Below are positions 36,897 through 45,848 of a stretch of 64,000 nt of DNA, one piece after another; the first letter of the stretch is position 1, and every line of letters begins with the position of its first letter. Position numbers and translations under genes: made by a program. Below the pieces are notes generated by a model. The model ran no database searches. It was not told where the DNA came from and worked only from the letters and a program-made list of their open reading frames with translations. Location of the stretch: NCBI RefSeq assembly GCF_018861755.1, contig NZ_JAHLEF010000007.1, positions 124,001 through 188,000 of the forward strand. The letters are read 5' to 3'. Source of the DNA: Clostridium sp. CF012 (GTDB lineage Bacteria > Bacillota > Clostridia > Clostridiales > Clostridiaceae).

Positions 36897-37553
36897 TTAT
36901 TTCCTCCTTGCATATATCAAAGACATGTAATCGTTGTCGCCTAGTATTTCTGATTTTTCATACATTAACGCTTCATTTTCCTGTGTACATCTTTTCACAC
37001 AGACATATTCAAACCCATGTTTTGTTAGTTTATCCATTATATCTAATTTGTTTTTTATTATCTTAAGTACGCAAACTGTGTCAACCCTCTTAAGTATTTC
37101 CTCGTCTAGAGTCCCATCTGCAAGGTAAAAACTTTCATCCCTTAGAGTAAGGGGCAATGAAAGTCTTGATGCCGCTGCATTAAATGAAGTTATCCCCGGA
37201 ATGGTTTCCACCTTAAGAACCATTTTTTTAAGTTGAAACAGCAAATATAAATAAGTACTATAGGTCATTGGATCACCAAGGGTTAGGAATACACCAACTT
37301 CACCCTCACCTATGGTTTCATCTATTTTAATGGCTGCATTTATATATCTTTCTTCATTGTCTTCACCCATAGGAAAGTCAATTTCAATAACCTTCTTGTC
37401 CACAATATAATCACTAACTATTTTTCCAGCAAGACTATTTCCCCTGCTACTTGGCAAAAACACATAATCACAACTGCGAATTAGATTATAACCCTTAAGT
37501 GTAATTAGCTCCTTGTCCCCTGGCCCTACTCCTATTCCATAAAGCTTCCTCAT
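36897..37553 (-). CDS. cbiL: cobalt-factor II C20-methyltransferase
   Basis: 218 residues. KLYGIGVGPGDKELITLKGYNLIRSCDYVFLPSSR, LTLGDPMTYSTYLYL and TIPGITSFNAAASRLSLPL match CbiL/CobI. Overlaps the cbiT stop by four bases. Confidence 0.94.
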   Translation of the reverse strand: MRKLYGIGVGPGDKELITLKGYNLIRSCDYVFLPSSRGNSLAGKIVSDYIVDKKVIEIDFPMGEDNEERYINAAIKIDETIGEGEVGVFLTLGDPMTYSTYLYLLFQLKKMVLKVETIPGITSFNAAASRLSLPLTLRDESFYLADGTLDEEILKRVDTVCVLKIIKNKLDIMDKLTKHGFEYVCVKRCTQENEALMYEKSEILGDNDYMSLIYARRK

Positions 37554-38101
37554 ATTTTTCTCCCCTTAACTATATATACAGGATTTTGACCCTTCATGAG
37601 TCCCAGTCTATCCATAACTGCACATTGAATAAGTCTAACCTCAATATCCTCATAGCTTAATTGTTTTAACAAATTTTTAAATTGGATCATGTTATCAGGG
37701 ATAATAAAATTCCCACAAATAAGACCACCACTTAGTTGCTTTTGACTTACAGCGCGAGTGATATCACTAAGTTTTCCACCGCTTCCTCCAATAAAACATT
37801 TATTAAAACCTTCAATACTGCAAAGTGCCTCTGGGGCACCTCCACCTATGACATCTACAGCTACATTAAACTTTTCAGCATTTTTTGAAATAAGCTCTAG
37901 TCCCTCAGGCTCTCTCTCAACTGCAAATACCTTTGCACCAAGTACCGCTGCCTGGACAGATATTGAACCACTTCCCGCACCAACATCTAAAAGTACATCA
38001 TCATCTGATATATCAAGCATTGCAAGGGTGAGGGCCCTAATCTCAAATTTAGTCATAGGGATCTTTCCACGTATAAAATCCTCATCTCTAAGCCATTTCA
38101 T
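37550..38101 (-). CDS. cbiT: cobalt-precorrin-6B (C15) methyltransferase, decarboxylating
   Basis: 183 residues. Seven-strand methyltransferase, different in fold from the neighbouring methylases: LLDVGAGSGSISVQAAVLGAKVFAVEREPEGLELISKNAEKF and CFIGGSGGKLSDITRAV. In aerobic species CbiT and CbiE are fused as CobL; here they are separate and overlap by 14 bases. Confidence 0.94.
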   Translation of the reverse strand: MKWLRDEDFIRGKIPMTKFEIRALTLAMLDISDDDVLLDVGAGSGSISVQAAVLGAKVFAVEREPEGLELISKNAEKFNVAVDVIGGGAPEALCSIEGFNKCFIGGSGGKLSDITRAVSQKQLSGGLICGNFIIPDNMIQFKNLLKQLSYEDIEVRLIQCAVMDRLGLMKGQNPVYIVKGRKI

Positions 38102-38684
38102 TTTCTATCACCACCACTGAAATATTTCCTGCTATTTCTATGGCGTCACCTATCTTATTGCTTACTATAACTTCCTCATCATAAGATAGGTTGTAGCCTG
38201 TATACATTTTCCCGCTTACTCCTATATCATATAATTTTTTCGATATAAAATTAGGAGTATTCTTGCTATCCGTAAGTATTACTGATAGCCTACTTTTAAT
38301 AACCGCCTCAAGACTTTCGTCCCTTCCATGAAGACTTATAAGTAGGGCATCCTGCCAACTCTTTTTTAATTTTGTCATCATATATTGGAATGAAGAAATT
38401 CCTGGTATTACTTCATCTATTACAACATCCTTCTTCATTAAGTAATCTATTATACCGAAAAAACAAGGATCCCCCGAGGCAAGTATCGCTGTAGTCACCT
38501 TCACATCTAGGTTTTCTATTATTTCTTGGACCCTATTTACTTCAATAACATCTTTTACTAGGATTTTTGCAGTGCTAGCTATTCTTCCAAAGGCAATAAC
38601 CCTATCTGCAGATTTTATTGCATTTATTGCTTCCATTGTAAGATAATTTATATTTCCTGGCCCCATACCAACAACTTTAATCAT
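38088..38684 (-). CDS. cbiE: cobalt-precorrin-7 C5-methyltransferase
   Basis: 198 residues from the ATG at 38684, chosen because GGGGGTGA precedes it and it overlaps the cbiD stop as ATGA; an upstream in-frame ATG adds 18 residues read inside cbiD. KVVGMGPGNINYLTMEAI, LASGDPCFFGIIDYL and VIPGISSFQYMMTKLKKSWQDA fit CbiE. Confidence 0.93.
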   Translation of the reverse strand: MIKVVGMGPGNINYLTMEAINAIKSADRVIAFGRIASTAKILVKDVIEVNRVQEIIENLDVKVTTAILASGDPCFFGIIDYLMKKDVVIDEVIPGISSFQYMMTKLKKSWQDALLISLHGRDESLEAVIKSRLSVILTDSKNTPNFISKKLYDIGVSGKMYTGYNLSYDEEVIVSNKIGDAIEIAGNISVVVIENEMA

Positions 38685-39763
38685 AACTTCACCCCCAGTA
38701 TTCCATAATCCATTGAGTACATAATTACATGGATGCAATACTCATTATCCTCATCCTTAAGATATTTTTTAATTCTATCAATGCAGCCTGCTATCATTTC
38801 ATTTATCACAACAGGATAATTATTATCTATTATAAGCTTAAGTGCCTCTTCCGAAGTTTTGCATTCATTAACACAATTTATTAACTCAAGAGGAGCACTG
38901 TTTAAAGCAAGATAATAAATAAAAGCTTCAATTCTAACATCGCAAATCTTACTATGTGTATTAAAGACTCCTATTGAAAGCTTGCATAACTTTCCAATAT
39001 GGCCTACAAGTGTTATTTTATTAAAACCCTTGTTTTTAGAGTAAAGAAGCATATCACCTATAAAGTTTGATATTTTTATTTTAGCCCCTTGAAGTTTTAA
39101 GTCTTCAACAACCTGCTCACCATAATTTCCGAGGAATAGTACTATTTCCCTTATTCCTTTGTCATAAGCATCATCAATTTCTATATAAATACTCTTTTTA
39201 AGCGCTTCATCGGACATTGGCTCCACTATTCCCTTTGTTCCAATTATGGATATACCATCAATTATTCCAAGATTTGAATTAAAGGTCTTTTTAGCTATTT
39301 CTCTGCCCTTTGGTGCGTATATTAATACATTAAAACCACAATTTGATACCTTTAATAATTCATCTGCAATCATTTTTCTTGGAACAGGATTGATTGCCGC
39401 TGTGCCACTCTTTCCCCAAAAACCACTTCTTGTTACTCTGCCTATACCCTCGCCACCATCAATAACAATTTTAGAATCATCACGTTTGCTCACTTTTGCA
39501 TATATCTCTATTTTATCCGTAGAATCAGGATCATCTCCTGCATCCTTTATAATGCAGCAATATACATAATCATGCCCTATGTGAATGTCCAAAGGCTTCA
39601 AAGTAAGCACAATTCCAGCGGGAGTATCTATACTTATGTCCTCTAATTTTTCTCTGCTTATTAACATTTTAGCTGCAGCCTTTGCTGCCGCAGCTGCGCA
39701 GCTTCCAGTTGTATATCCACATCTAAGACTTTTTCCATATTTTATTATATAGTGGTCATTCAT
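38681..39763 (-). CDS. cbiD: cobalt-precorrin-5B C1-methyltransferase
   Basis: 360 residues from the ATG at 39763, which has GAAGG eight bases upstream; an ATG 15 bases earlier is also open. LRCGYTTGSCAAAAAKAAAKML, VIDGGEGIGRVTRSGFWGKSGTAAINPVPRKM and KITLVGHIGKLCKLSIGVFNTHS are diagnostic of CbiD. Its 5' end overlaps cbiC. Confidence 0.95.
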   Translation of the reverse strand: MNDHYIIKYGKSLRCGYTTGSCAAAAAKAAAKMLISREKLEDISIDTPAGIVLTLKPLDIHIGHDYVYCCIIKDAGDDPDSTDKIEIYAKVSKRDDSKIVIDGGEGIGRVTRSGFWGKSGTAAINPVPRKMIADELLKVSNCGFNVLIYAPKGREIAKKTFNSNLGIIDGISIIGTKGIVEPMSDEALKKSIYIEIDDAYDKGIREIVLFLGNYGEQVVEDLKLQGAKIKISNFIGDMLLYSKNKGFNKITLVGHIGKLCKLSIGVFNTHSKICDVRIEAFIYYLALNSAPLELINCVNECKTSEEALKLIIDNNYPVVINEMIAGCIDRIKKYLKDEDNEYCIHVIMYSMDYGILGVKL

Positions 39764-40388
39764 CTCGCAAGCCTTCATTGGCCATATATATTAATGCATT
39801 TACTATGGATGCTGCCACATTACTTCCTCCCTTTGTGCCTATTGTTGTTATTGAAGGTATATCAAAGCCCCTAATATACTCCTTAGATTCTGCAGCCCCA
39901 ACAAATCCAACAGGTACTCCAATAATAAGCTTTGGCGCCACTTTATTTTCATTTATAAGCTCACCAATTCTATATAGGGCAGTGGGCGCATTACCTATTA
40001 CAAAAATATCAACATCTTCACTTGCTGCAAAATCCATAGATGCCATAGATCTTGTTATTCCCTTTAGCTTTGCATTTTTAAATATTTCATCGTGTCCAAT
40101 AAAACATTCCACTCTACAATTTAACTTTTCAAGTGCCCTTTTGTTTATTCCAGAAAGCACCATGGTTGTATCAGTTACAATTCTACACCCACCCTTTATT
40201 GCCTTAAGGCCTTCCTCTATTGCTCCTGATTTTATACTCACTATGTTCTTATAATCAAAATCTCCCGTGGTATGTATTGTTCTTTCCACGACCTTAAGTT
40301 CCATTGGGCTGAGGCTATGCTCCCCAAGCTGCGTTTCAATTATCTCCATGCTTTTATTTTCTATGTCCATAGGTATTTTTATATACAT
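39756..40388 (-). CDS. cbiC: cobalt-precorrin-8 methylmutase
   Basis: 210 residues. Moves the C11 methyl to C12, giving cobyrinic acid. VVERTIHTTGDFDYKNIV holds the catalytic histidine; VTDTTMVLSGINK and VGAAESKEYIRG...TTIGTKGGSNVAASIVNALI are conserved. RBS GGAAGGAG. Overlaps the cbiX end by ten bases. Confidence 0.95.
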   Translation of the reverse strand: MYIKIPMDIENKSMEIIETQLGEHSLSPMELKVVERTIHTTGDFDYKNIVSIKSGAIEEGLKAIKGGCRIVTDTTMVLSGINKRALEKLNCRVECFIGHDEIFKNAKLKGITRSMASMDFAASEDVDIFVIGNAPTALYRIGELINENKVAPKLIIGVPVGFVGAAESKEYIRGFDIPSITTIGTKGGSNVAASIVNALIYMANEGLRDE

Positions 40389-40747
40389 GTTAATTCTCCT
40401 TCCGCATTTTCCTTAAGGATATCTGCAATTATATTATTGTACCCAATTGGTCTTGCCATTGATATTTTAAGATCTCCATATTTAGCTTTAATCTCTTTCA
40501 AAATTTCAGGAACATCTTCCTTCATATGAATTCCTAAAAAAAGAAAATATGGAACAACTATTATATCTCGAATCCCATTTTTATACATAATGTCAATTGT
40601 ATCCGGAATGTTGGGAGCGCATAACTCCATAAAACACCCCTCCACATTGTCCTCTACCTTCATCCTAAAATTATCTAGTACCTTATTAAAAACTTCAAAG
40701 GCCTCCTTTGACCTACTTCCGTGTCCAACAACTAATATACCTTTCAT
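40379..40747 (-). CDS. cbiX: sirohydrochlorin cobaltochelatase, short CbiX type
   Basis: 122 residues from the ATG at 40747 after AGAGGGGT. Inserts Co(II) into sirohydrochlorin. GILVVGHGSRSKEAFEVF carries the N-terminal metal-site histidine and YFLFLGIHMKEDVPEIL the second. At about 120 residues it is the small form that works as a dimer, not the 250-residue CbiK/CbiX. First structural gene after the cobalamin riboswitch, consistent with cobalt insertion being the committed step. Confidence 0.92.
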   Translation of the reverse strand: MKGILVVGHGSRSKEAFEVFNKVLDNFRMKVEDNVEGCFMELCAPNIPDTIDIMYKNGIRDIIVVPYFLFLGIHMKEDVPEILKEIKAKYGDLKISMARPIGYNNIIADILKENAEGELTCI

Positions 40748-40786
40748 TTGTTTACCCCTCTCTATTAAATTTAGAACGATATAATC

Positions 40787-40825
40787 CAAAAAAATAAAAT
40801 TACCCGACCTACAAAAGGTCGAGTA
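40787..40825 (-). terminator. terminator of the cobalamin riboswitch leader
   Basis: Stem TACCCGACCT/AGGTCGAGTA (40801-40810 with 40816-40825), one G-U pair, followed on the minus strand by ATTTTATTTTTTTGG; 40 bases before cbiX. Expression platform for the aptamer upstream. Confidence 0.85.
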
Positions 40826-40924
40826 AAAGATTTTATAAAAAATAAAATGCCTTCACATCCCATGTGAAAGCAATATAATGCAAAAAAATAGCATATATAA
40901 TTGCAATCCCTTCCCTCCGTAGGA

Positions 40925-41100
40925 TAAAGCTGTATATCATCTAGGCAGGTCTCCTGGCTTGCGGGTCACTCTCCTCCAACCTTCCCAGCGCTTGCCAGTG
41001 GTATGGATTTGTCTCCGTGTACAGTAGCGGGGGCTGCAGTGGATTTAGACCACTTTCCCTATTAAACCTTTAAAAGGTACCTTAGATAATTTCTTATTAA
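40925..41100 (-). ncRNA. cobalamin (AdoCbl) riboswitch of the cbi operon
   Basis: On the minus strand the aptamer contains TTTAATAGGGAA, a GTGG...CCAC hairpin leading to GCAGCCCCCGCTACTGT, CCACTGG...GCTGGGAAGG, GAGTGACCCGCAAGCCAGGAGACC, and the B12 box at 40960-40944. All core elements are present. A terminator lies downstream. It should shut off cbiX to sirC when cobalamin is plentiful. Confidence 0.95.
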
Positions 41101-41112
41101 GTTATTAATGTT

Positions 41113-41141
41113 ATTATAGAGTATATTTTTATTAATTGCAA
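41113..41141 (-). promoter_or_regulatory. promoter of the riboswitch-led cbi operon
   Basis: TTGCAA (41141-41136), 17 bases, TATAAT (41118-41113), immediately before the aptamer and partly within the end of the cobO intergenic. It allows cbi transcription independent of cobO. Confidence 0.7.
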
Positions 41142-41144
41142 TAA

Positions 41145-41684
41145 TTAAAATTCTATCCCCTCTCTAGATGGAACTCCTTCATTAAAATAATGCTTAATGT
41201 CCTTCATCTCAGTTACAAGGTTTGCTTTGTCTATTATAGCTTTAGGTACATCTCTTCCTGTTAAAATCAATTCTATATTGTAAGGTTTATTATCTATTAA
41301 TTCTAGTAGTTGTTCTTCACTTATTAGTCCATTGTTCAATGCTCCCATTACCTCATCCATGATAAGTATATCGCATTTTTCTTCTTTTAATGCTTGTTTG
41401 CAAAATTCGTATCCCTTTTGTATTTCTTCTTTTAATTCAATTTTTTCCTCAGAATTTAATGTCCAAAAAAAACCTCTTTTCTTCTCAAACCTAAATATAT
41501 TAAAATAGGGAGCCAGTTTTTTAGCACTTTCAAGTTCGCCAGTTTTACTTCCTTTTAAAAACTGCACCATAAATACATTGTATTCATTTCCTGCTGCACG
41601 GACAGCTAGTCCTACAGCTGCAGTTGTTTTGCCCTTACCATTTCCTGTATAAATTTGCACATATCCATTTTTTAGTTTTCCCAT
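41145..41684 (-). CDS. cobO: cob(I)yrinic acid a,c-diamide adenosyltransferase (CobA/CobO/BtuR type)
   Basis: 179 residues from ATG 41684, nine bases after GGAGAG; an ATG nine bases earlier is open but nearly touches the ribosome site. GYVQIYTGNGKGKTTAAVGLAVRAAG is the ATP P-loop; CDILIMDEVMGALNNG and ELILTGRDVP are family motifs. Adds the adenosyl group to cobalt corrinoids. It lies between two copies of a cobalamin leader: a complete one downstream (for cbi) and an internally deleted one upstream (its own). Confidence 0.94.
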   Translation of the reverse strand: MGKLKNGYVQIYTGNGKGKTTAAVGLAVRAAGNEYNVFMVQFLKGSKTGELESAKKLAPYFNIFRFEKKRGFFWTLNSEEKIELKEEIQKGYEFCKQALKEEKCDILIMDEVMGALNNGLISEEQLLELIDNKPYNIELILTGRDVPKAIIDKANLVTEMKDIKHYFNEGVPSREGIEF

Positions 41685-41743
41685 TATATTCATCTCTCCT
41701 TCTAACGTTTCATTATTACACCGTAAATTTGAGTAAATAAAAA

Positions 41744-41880
41744 TACTCCACCTACAAAAGGTCGAGTAAAAGATTTTATGATTTGTCTCTGTGTACATTA
41801 GTGGGGCTGCAGTGGATTTAGGCCACTTTCCCTATTAAATCTTTAAAAGGTACCTTAGATAATTTTTTATTAAGTTATAG
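41744..41880 (-). ncRNA. internally deleted copy of the cobalamin riboswitch leader, before cobO
   Basis: About 100 bases (minus strand, from near 41880 to 41781) match the 5' half of the functional aptamer at about 41106-41007 with only a few substitutions and one missing G, including AGGTACCTTTTAAAG, TTTAATAGGGAAAGTGG and CCTAAATCCACTGCAGCCCC. The sequence then jumps directly to the leader terminator (41744-41768), lacking everything from the GCTGGGAAGG part to the B12 box. Ligand binding should be lost; the terminator stem remains with one mismatch. Confidence 0.85.
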
Positions 41881-41884
41881 TGAT

Positions 41885-41913
41885 AGTATAGAATATTTTT
41901 TCAGCTCTTGCAA
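41885..41913 (-). promoter_or_regulatory. promoter of cobO, duplicate of the cbi promoter
   Basis: TTGCAA (41913-41908), 17 bases, TATACT (41890-41885), at the same distance from the aptamer half as the promoter at 41113-41141 and clearly homologous to it (shared AAAAATAT and the CTTAATAA that follows). Confidence 0.65.
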
Positions 41914-41986
41914 TACTAAAAGAGAGAATCTTTGAATCTTCCACTTTTGATTCCCTTATTACTATACTTCTATTTTAGTTATAGTA

Positions 41987-42016
41987 TTGGTATTTTGTAT
42001 ATAATTGTAATATAAT
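41987..42016 (+). promoter_or_regulatory. promoter candidate of the MATE-GNAT operon
   Basis: TTGGTA (41987-41992), 18-base spacer, TATAAT (42011-42016), about 90 bases before the MATE gene. Confidence 0.45.
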
Positions 42017-42103
42017 ATGAGTACAGAATTGTGGGATTTGGCGAATAAAAACTGGAGGTAAATAATGTTAAGAAAGTGAAACAATTCAGAAAGGAGAGTG
42101 CCC

Positions 42104-43465
42104 ATGGGTAAGAATATATTAAAAATAACAGATAAAAAATTCAGTGAGGATATCAAGAAAATTTTCATACTTTCATGGCCTATTATGATTGGAATGATAC
42201 TTCAAAGTCTTTTAGGAACGGTTGATACATATTTCATAGCAAAGCTTGGCACAAATGAAGCTGCAGCTGCTGCACTATCTAATTCAGCTACCAGTGTAAT
42301 CTTTGTTATATCTACTCTTGTAACAGCTGGAACCATAGCTCTTGTTTCTAGAAGCTATGGTGAGGGGGATATGGTGGCAGTTAAAGCTTTTAGTGGACAA
42401 TCATTTACTCTATCACTTATTTTCGGACTTTTACTTAGCATAATCTGTTTCTTAAATACAGAAAGCATAATCAAATTAATTTTTAATCCAGAGCCCAATG
42501 TAGCCGCTCTAACAGAAAAATATTTATCAGTTGTCTTTATTGGAACAATATTTGTATTTTTAAATTCAGTCTTAAGGACTATCCTACAATCATTGGGTGA
42601 TACATTAACTCCACTCATCATTTTTGGAATATCTAATGTAATAAACGCAATACTTGATCCGATTTTTATGTTCACATTTCATTTTGGAATAAAAGGTGCA
42701 GCTATTGCAACAGTTATATCTATGGTTTTTTCATCCCTTGCAATTACCGTTGTTATTACTCGGAAAATATACGGCTCTAGTCTAAAGGAATTTATATTAA
42801 GTATGAATTTAAAACTAGATAACAGTATGAGAATATTAAAAATAGGCAGCTTTGCATGTTTGCAGCAACTTGCAAGACCTATTACCGGAATGTTTATGTT
42901 CACACTAGTGTATACAGTTGGAGGTAGAGAGGCTGCAGCAGCCTTTGGAATAGGAGGACAGCTTTTTAACTATACTTTCATATTCCTTGTTGGTCTTTCA
43001 ACTGCCATTTCAATAATGGTGGGACAAAGTCTCGGACGAGGTGATATAAATGGCTGCGATAAAATTATTAAAGAAGGATTAAAACTGGCGGCCTTTAATA
43101 TGGTTTTATTTTCAATACCCTATTTGATTTTTCCAGCAGAGATAATGAGTTTTTTTATCAAGGATCCATTAGTAATAAAAACGGGAGCCGAGTACCTAAG
43201 GATAGTATATGTGGGTCTTGTTTTTGTAATATACACAACCATTTATGGAGGAGCTTTTCAAGGGTCAGGTGATACATTCCCACCTATGATTTCCTCAATA
43301 GCTGCAAACGTAGTTTTAAAGCTTCCCATTGCATATATCCTTGCAAGAACATTTAATATGGGTACAAATGGTGTGTGGGCTGCCGTATCTTTATCAGTTG
43401 TAATTGAGGCAGTTATTATAATAGTATATTTTAAAACCAATAGATGGAAGGAGAAAATTATATGA
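42104..43465 (+). CDS. MATE-family efflux transporter
   Basis: 453 residues, twelve predicted membrane segments in two MatE halves. IFILSWPIMIGMILQSLLGTVDTYFIAKLG opens the first half and QQLARPITGMFMFTLVYTVGGREAAAAFGIG the second. ATG at 42104 is seven bases after AAGGAG; the GTG at 42098 is too close to it. Exports cationic drugs or metabolites in exchange for Na+ or H+. Overlaps the GNAT gene by four bases. Confidence 0.93.
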   Translation: MGKNILKITDKKFSEDIKKIFILSWPIMIGMILQSLLGTVDTYFIAKLGTNEAAAAALSNSATSVIFVISTLVTAGTIALVSRSYGEGDMVAVKAFSGQSFTLSLIFGLLLSIICFLNTESIIKLIFNPEPNVAALTEKYLSVVFIGTIFVFLNSVLRTILQSLGDTLTPLIIFGISNVINAILDPIFMFTFHFGIKGAAIATVISMVFSSLAITVVITRKIYGSSLKEFILSMNLKLDNSMRILKIGSFACLQQLARPITGMFMFTLVYTVGGREAAAAFGIGGQLFNYTFIFLVGLSTAISIMVGQSLGRGDINGCDKIIKEGLKLAAFNMVLFSIPYLIFPAEIMSFFIKDPLVIKTGAEYLRIVYVGLVFVIYTTIYGGAFQGSGDTFPPMISSIAANVVLKLPIAYILARTFNMGTNGVWAAVSLSVVIEAVIIIVYFKTNRWKEKII

Positions 43466-44775
43466 TAGTAAAAACTAAAACATCACAAGCAATTATGGAA
43501 TACTTAAACCAAAATAAGATTGTGAATTTAAATATAATAGGCATAATAGAAAATGAACCACAGGCGGAAATATATGTAGATGATGAACAATTATCCAGGG
43601 GGATACTTGTAAGACACGAATATTTTAACTACATATATACAGAAGATGATGAGTTTTTAGATGAAGTACTCGAAACATTGTTTAGAGACAATTTTTATGG
43701 ATTTTCAGGTTTAAACAGACCACTTGCCGACAAGATAAGAAAAAGATATTTAGTTGCCTGGGAAAGTAGATGTGCCTTGCACTACCTTCCAAAGGAAAAT
43801 TTAGATTTAAGTCTTATAAAAAATCCTGTAAGCTCTATTGATATAAAAGATGCAGCGGTAGTTGATAGTTTTTACACCTATAGAAATCCTGATAGCCTTA
43901 AAACTATTGAAAAAGATATATCTCATAGACCCTCTTCCGCAATATATGTTAATGGAGATATTGCCTCATGGGTACTTATTCACAATGATAATAGCATGGG
44001 AATAATGTTCACAAAGGAGGAGTATAGAAAAAATAACTATGCAGTTGAAACAACAATTGACCTTGCGCTAAAAATTACGAAACTAGGAAACATACCTTTT
44101 CTTCAAATAAATGAAGCAAATAATATGTCACCTGGTCTTGCAGCAAGGTGTGGATTTGTAAAATATGGTTATTCAGATTGGTTTGGAATAATTGAAGGAA
44201 CACCAAAGGAGCTCATAGAGGAAAACAACAAAAGCAGAAGTAATCACATTAAAACCATTGAAGGTTTTAGATATACTGATGACAAAGAGCTTAATTGTAT
44301 GTACCTTCCATCCTACATCTTTAATAATGAATATGAAAAAATAGAGGGATTTACTATTGAAAAAGTTACAGATAGTGAAATGATAGATACATGGAGTGGA
44401 ATCTTTATAGATGTTCTTGAAATTGATGAAAATAAAAAAATCACCTTTAAAGATATAGTATATAATGCCGTTTCAAATATTGAAAATGACTATACTCTTT
44501 ATAATGGGATTTTAAATGGAGAAATAGTTTCTACAACAGCATTCAGTAAATTAGATAACGATTGTATAGGATTGTATTTTTGGGCTGTTAAGCCTTCCAT
44601 GAGAAGCCAGGGAATTGGACGAGCTACAGTTATTGAAGCATTAAAAAGTGCCACAAAAAATGATAATATGGAGTTTATCTTGCTTCAAAGTCCTTATAAA
44701 TATGTTGATATGTTTAAAACAATTGGCTTTGTTCACACTCATTATCTGAATGAGCATAATACTGAGGACAGTTAG
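43462..44775 (+). CDS. tandem GNAT-fold acetyltransferase
   Basis: 437 residues from ATG 43462 (GGAGAA upstream; the ATG at 43444 overlaps the ribosome site). The C-terminal third is a clear GNAT domain: LYFWAVKPSMRSQGIGRATVIEAL carries the acetyl-CoA loop (RSQGIG) and FILLQSPYKYVDMFKTIGF the last strands. The middle (FLQINEANNMSPGLAARCGFVKYGYSDWFGI) looks like a second GNAT end without a good CoA loop. Translationally coupled to the MATE exporter, so modification and export of one compound is a reasonable guess, not shown by sequence. Confidence 0.8.
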   Translation: MIVKTKTSQAIMEYLNQNKIVNLNIIGIIENEPQAEIYVDDEQLSRGILVRHEYFNYIYTEDDEFLDEVLETLFRDNFYGFSGLNRPLADKIRKRYLVAWESRCALHYLPKENLDLSLIKNPVSSIDIKDAAVVDSFYTYRNPDSLKTIEKDISHRPSSAIYVNGDIASWVLIHNDNSMGIMFTKEEYRKNNYAVETTIDLALKITKLGNIPFLQINEANNMSPGLAARCGFVKYGYSDWFGIIEGTPKELIEENNKSRSNHIKTIEGFRYTDDKELNCMYLPSYIFNNEYEKIEGFTIEKVTDSEMIDTWSGIFIDVLEIDENKKITFKDIVYNAVSNIENDYTLYNGILNGEIVSTTAFSKLDNDCIGLYFWAVKPSMRSQGIGRATVIEALKSATKNDNMEFILLQSPYKYVDMFKTIGFVHTHYLNEHNTEDS

Positions 44776-44831
44776 CAATAATTTAAATTTACAAATTAAA
44801 TCATTATCAAAGATGCAATATTAAAGATTAG

Positions 44832-44864
44832 ACCAGATACCAAAGCATGGTATCTGGTTTGTTT
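44832..44864 (+). terminator. terminator of the MATE-GNAT operon
   Basis: Perfect 10-bp stem ACCAGATACC/GGTATCTGGT (44832-44841 with 44849-44858), loop of seven, followed by a T-rich tail. Confidence 0.85.
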
Positions 44865-45056
44865 ATTTTCCGAATAAAAATATGAGAATAGAACTTAATA
44901 TTACTTTGCTTATTGTTCTAACCCTTGAGATACATACCTTTTTATATTAAAATTAACTATTTTGTAATAACTTTATTCAAAAACCTCTATATAATATACA
45001 TGGGTGCAAGATAATTTGCATCAATATATACTATAAAATTATATGAGGTATTGATT

Positions 45057-45824
45057 ATGAGTAGCAATGGCAAGAAAACGAAACTGAGTATTTTAATAGG
45101 ATTAATAATATTAATCCCCTGCTGTTTTTTTCTAAGGTCCTTTTTAAAGAATAAGCAAGAAAAAAAAACAATAGAAGCTAATTATATTATTCTGCAAAAG
45201 CTAGAGAGTGTAGATGTTGCCACTGTGGAGAAAAGAATATTAGAAAATCATAAGCTAACTGATGAAAAAGGTGGTGATAATTTAAATGATATAAGCAATA
45301 AACTTTACTTTGAGGGTTCTGTTTTTATGGGGGATTCCATTACTGAAGGTTTAGACTTTTATAACATAGTGAATAAATCCTCTGTCTTAGCTAAAAAAGG
45401 AGTAAATCTGGTACAAGCTAAACAAGCTGTAAGCACCTTATTAAGCATTAATCCCCAAAGAGTATTTATACTTTATGGAATGAATGATTTGAAAAGCTTT
45501 GAAAGTCCTAATGCTTTTAAAGATAACTATACTAAACTTATACAAGCCATAAAACAAAAGGTACCGAGTGTTGAAATATACCTTCAATCAATTACGCCTG
45601 TAGAAGCTAAAGTGCAGCAGACAGATAAAAGTCTTTCACAAGATAGAATAGATAAATTCGAAGAAAAAATAATTGAGGTTGCTAGGCAAGAGAATGTGCA
45701 TTATATAGATATAAGATCTATTGCTAAAGATAGAGATGATTTATATGAGCCAGATGGTATGCATTTCACAGTAACATTTTATGGTTTATGGTTAGATTAT
45801 TTAAGAAATCAATTAGACGATTAA
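45057..45824 (+). CDS. membrane-anchored SGNH/GDSL hydrolase of the surface acylation module
   Basis: 255 residues from ATG 45057 (GAGGT seven bases upstream; TTG at 45051 is too close). One membrane segment near the N-terminus (about 10-27) anchors an extracellular SGNH domain: SVFMGDSITEGL (nucleophile serine), LYGMNDLKSF (G-x-N-D), EPDGMHFT (Asp/His). First of four plus-strand genes with an MBOAT acyltransferase, so it probably adds or removes acyl groups on a surface polymer. Confidence 0.85.
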   Translation: MSSNGKKTKLSILIGLIILIPCCFFLRSFLKNKQEKKTIEANYIILQKLESVDVATVEKRILENHKLTDEKGGDNLNDISNKLYFEGSVFMGDSITEGLDFYNIVNKSSVLAKKGVNLVQAKQAVSTLLSINPQRVFILYGMNDLKSFESPNAFKDNYTKLIQAIKQKVPSVEIYLQSITPVEAKVQQTDKSLSQDRIDKFEEKIIEVARQENVHYIDIRSIAKDRDDLYEPDGMHFTVTFYGLWLDYLRNQLDD

Positions 45825-45848
45825 TATTATATACATAAGGATGATGAC

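Noticed and set aside
40844-40875. CTTCACAT/ATGTGAAAG inverted repeat in the cbi leader as a second terminator
   Set aside because: It lies between the B12 box and the true terminator, has only a weak T-run and is better seen as part of the riboswitch expression platform.
41145-41798. Long cobO start at 41798
   Set aside because: The extra residues are read from the leader terminator and have no family similarity; ATG 41684 has a proper ribosome site.
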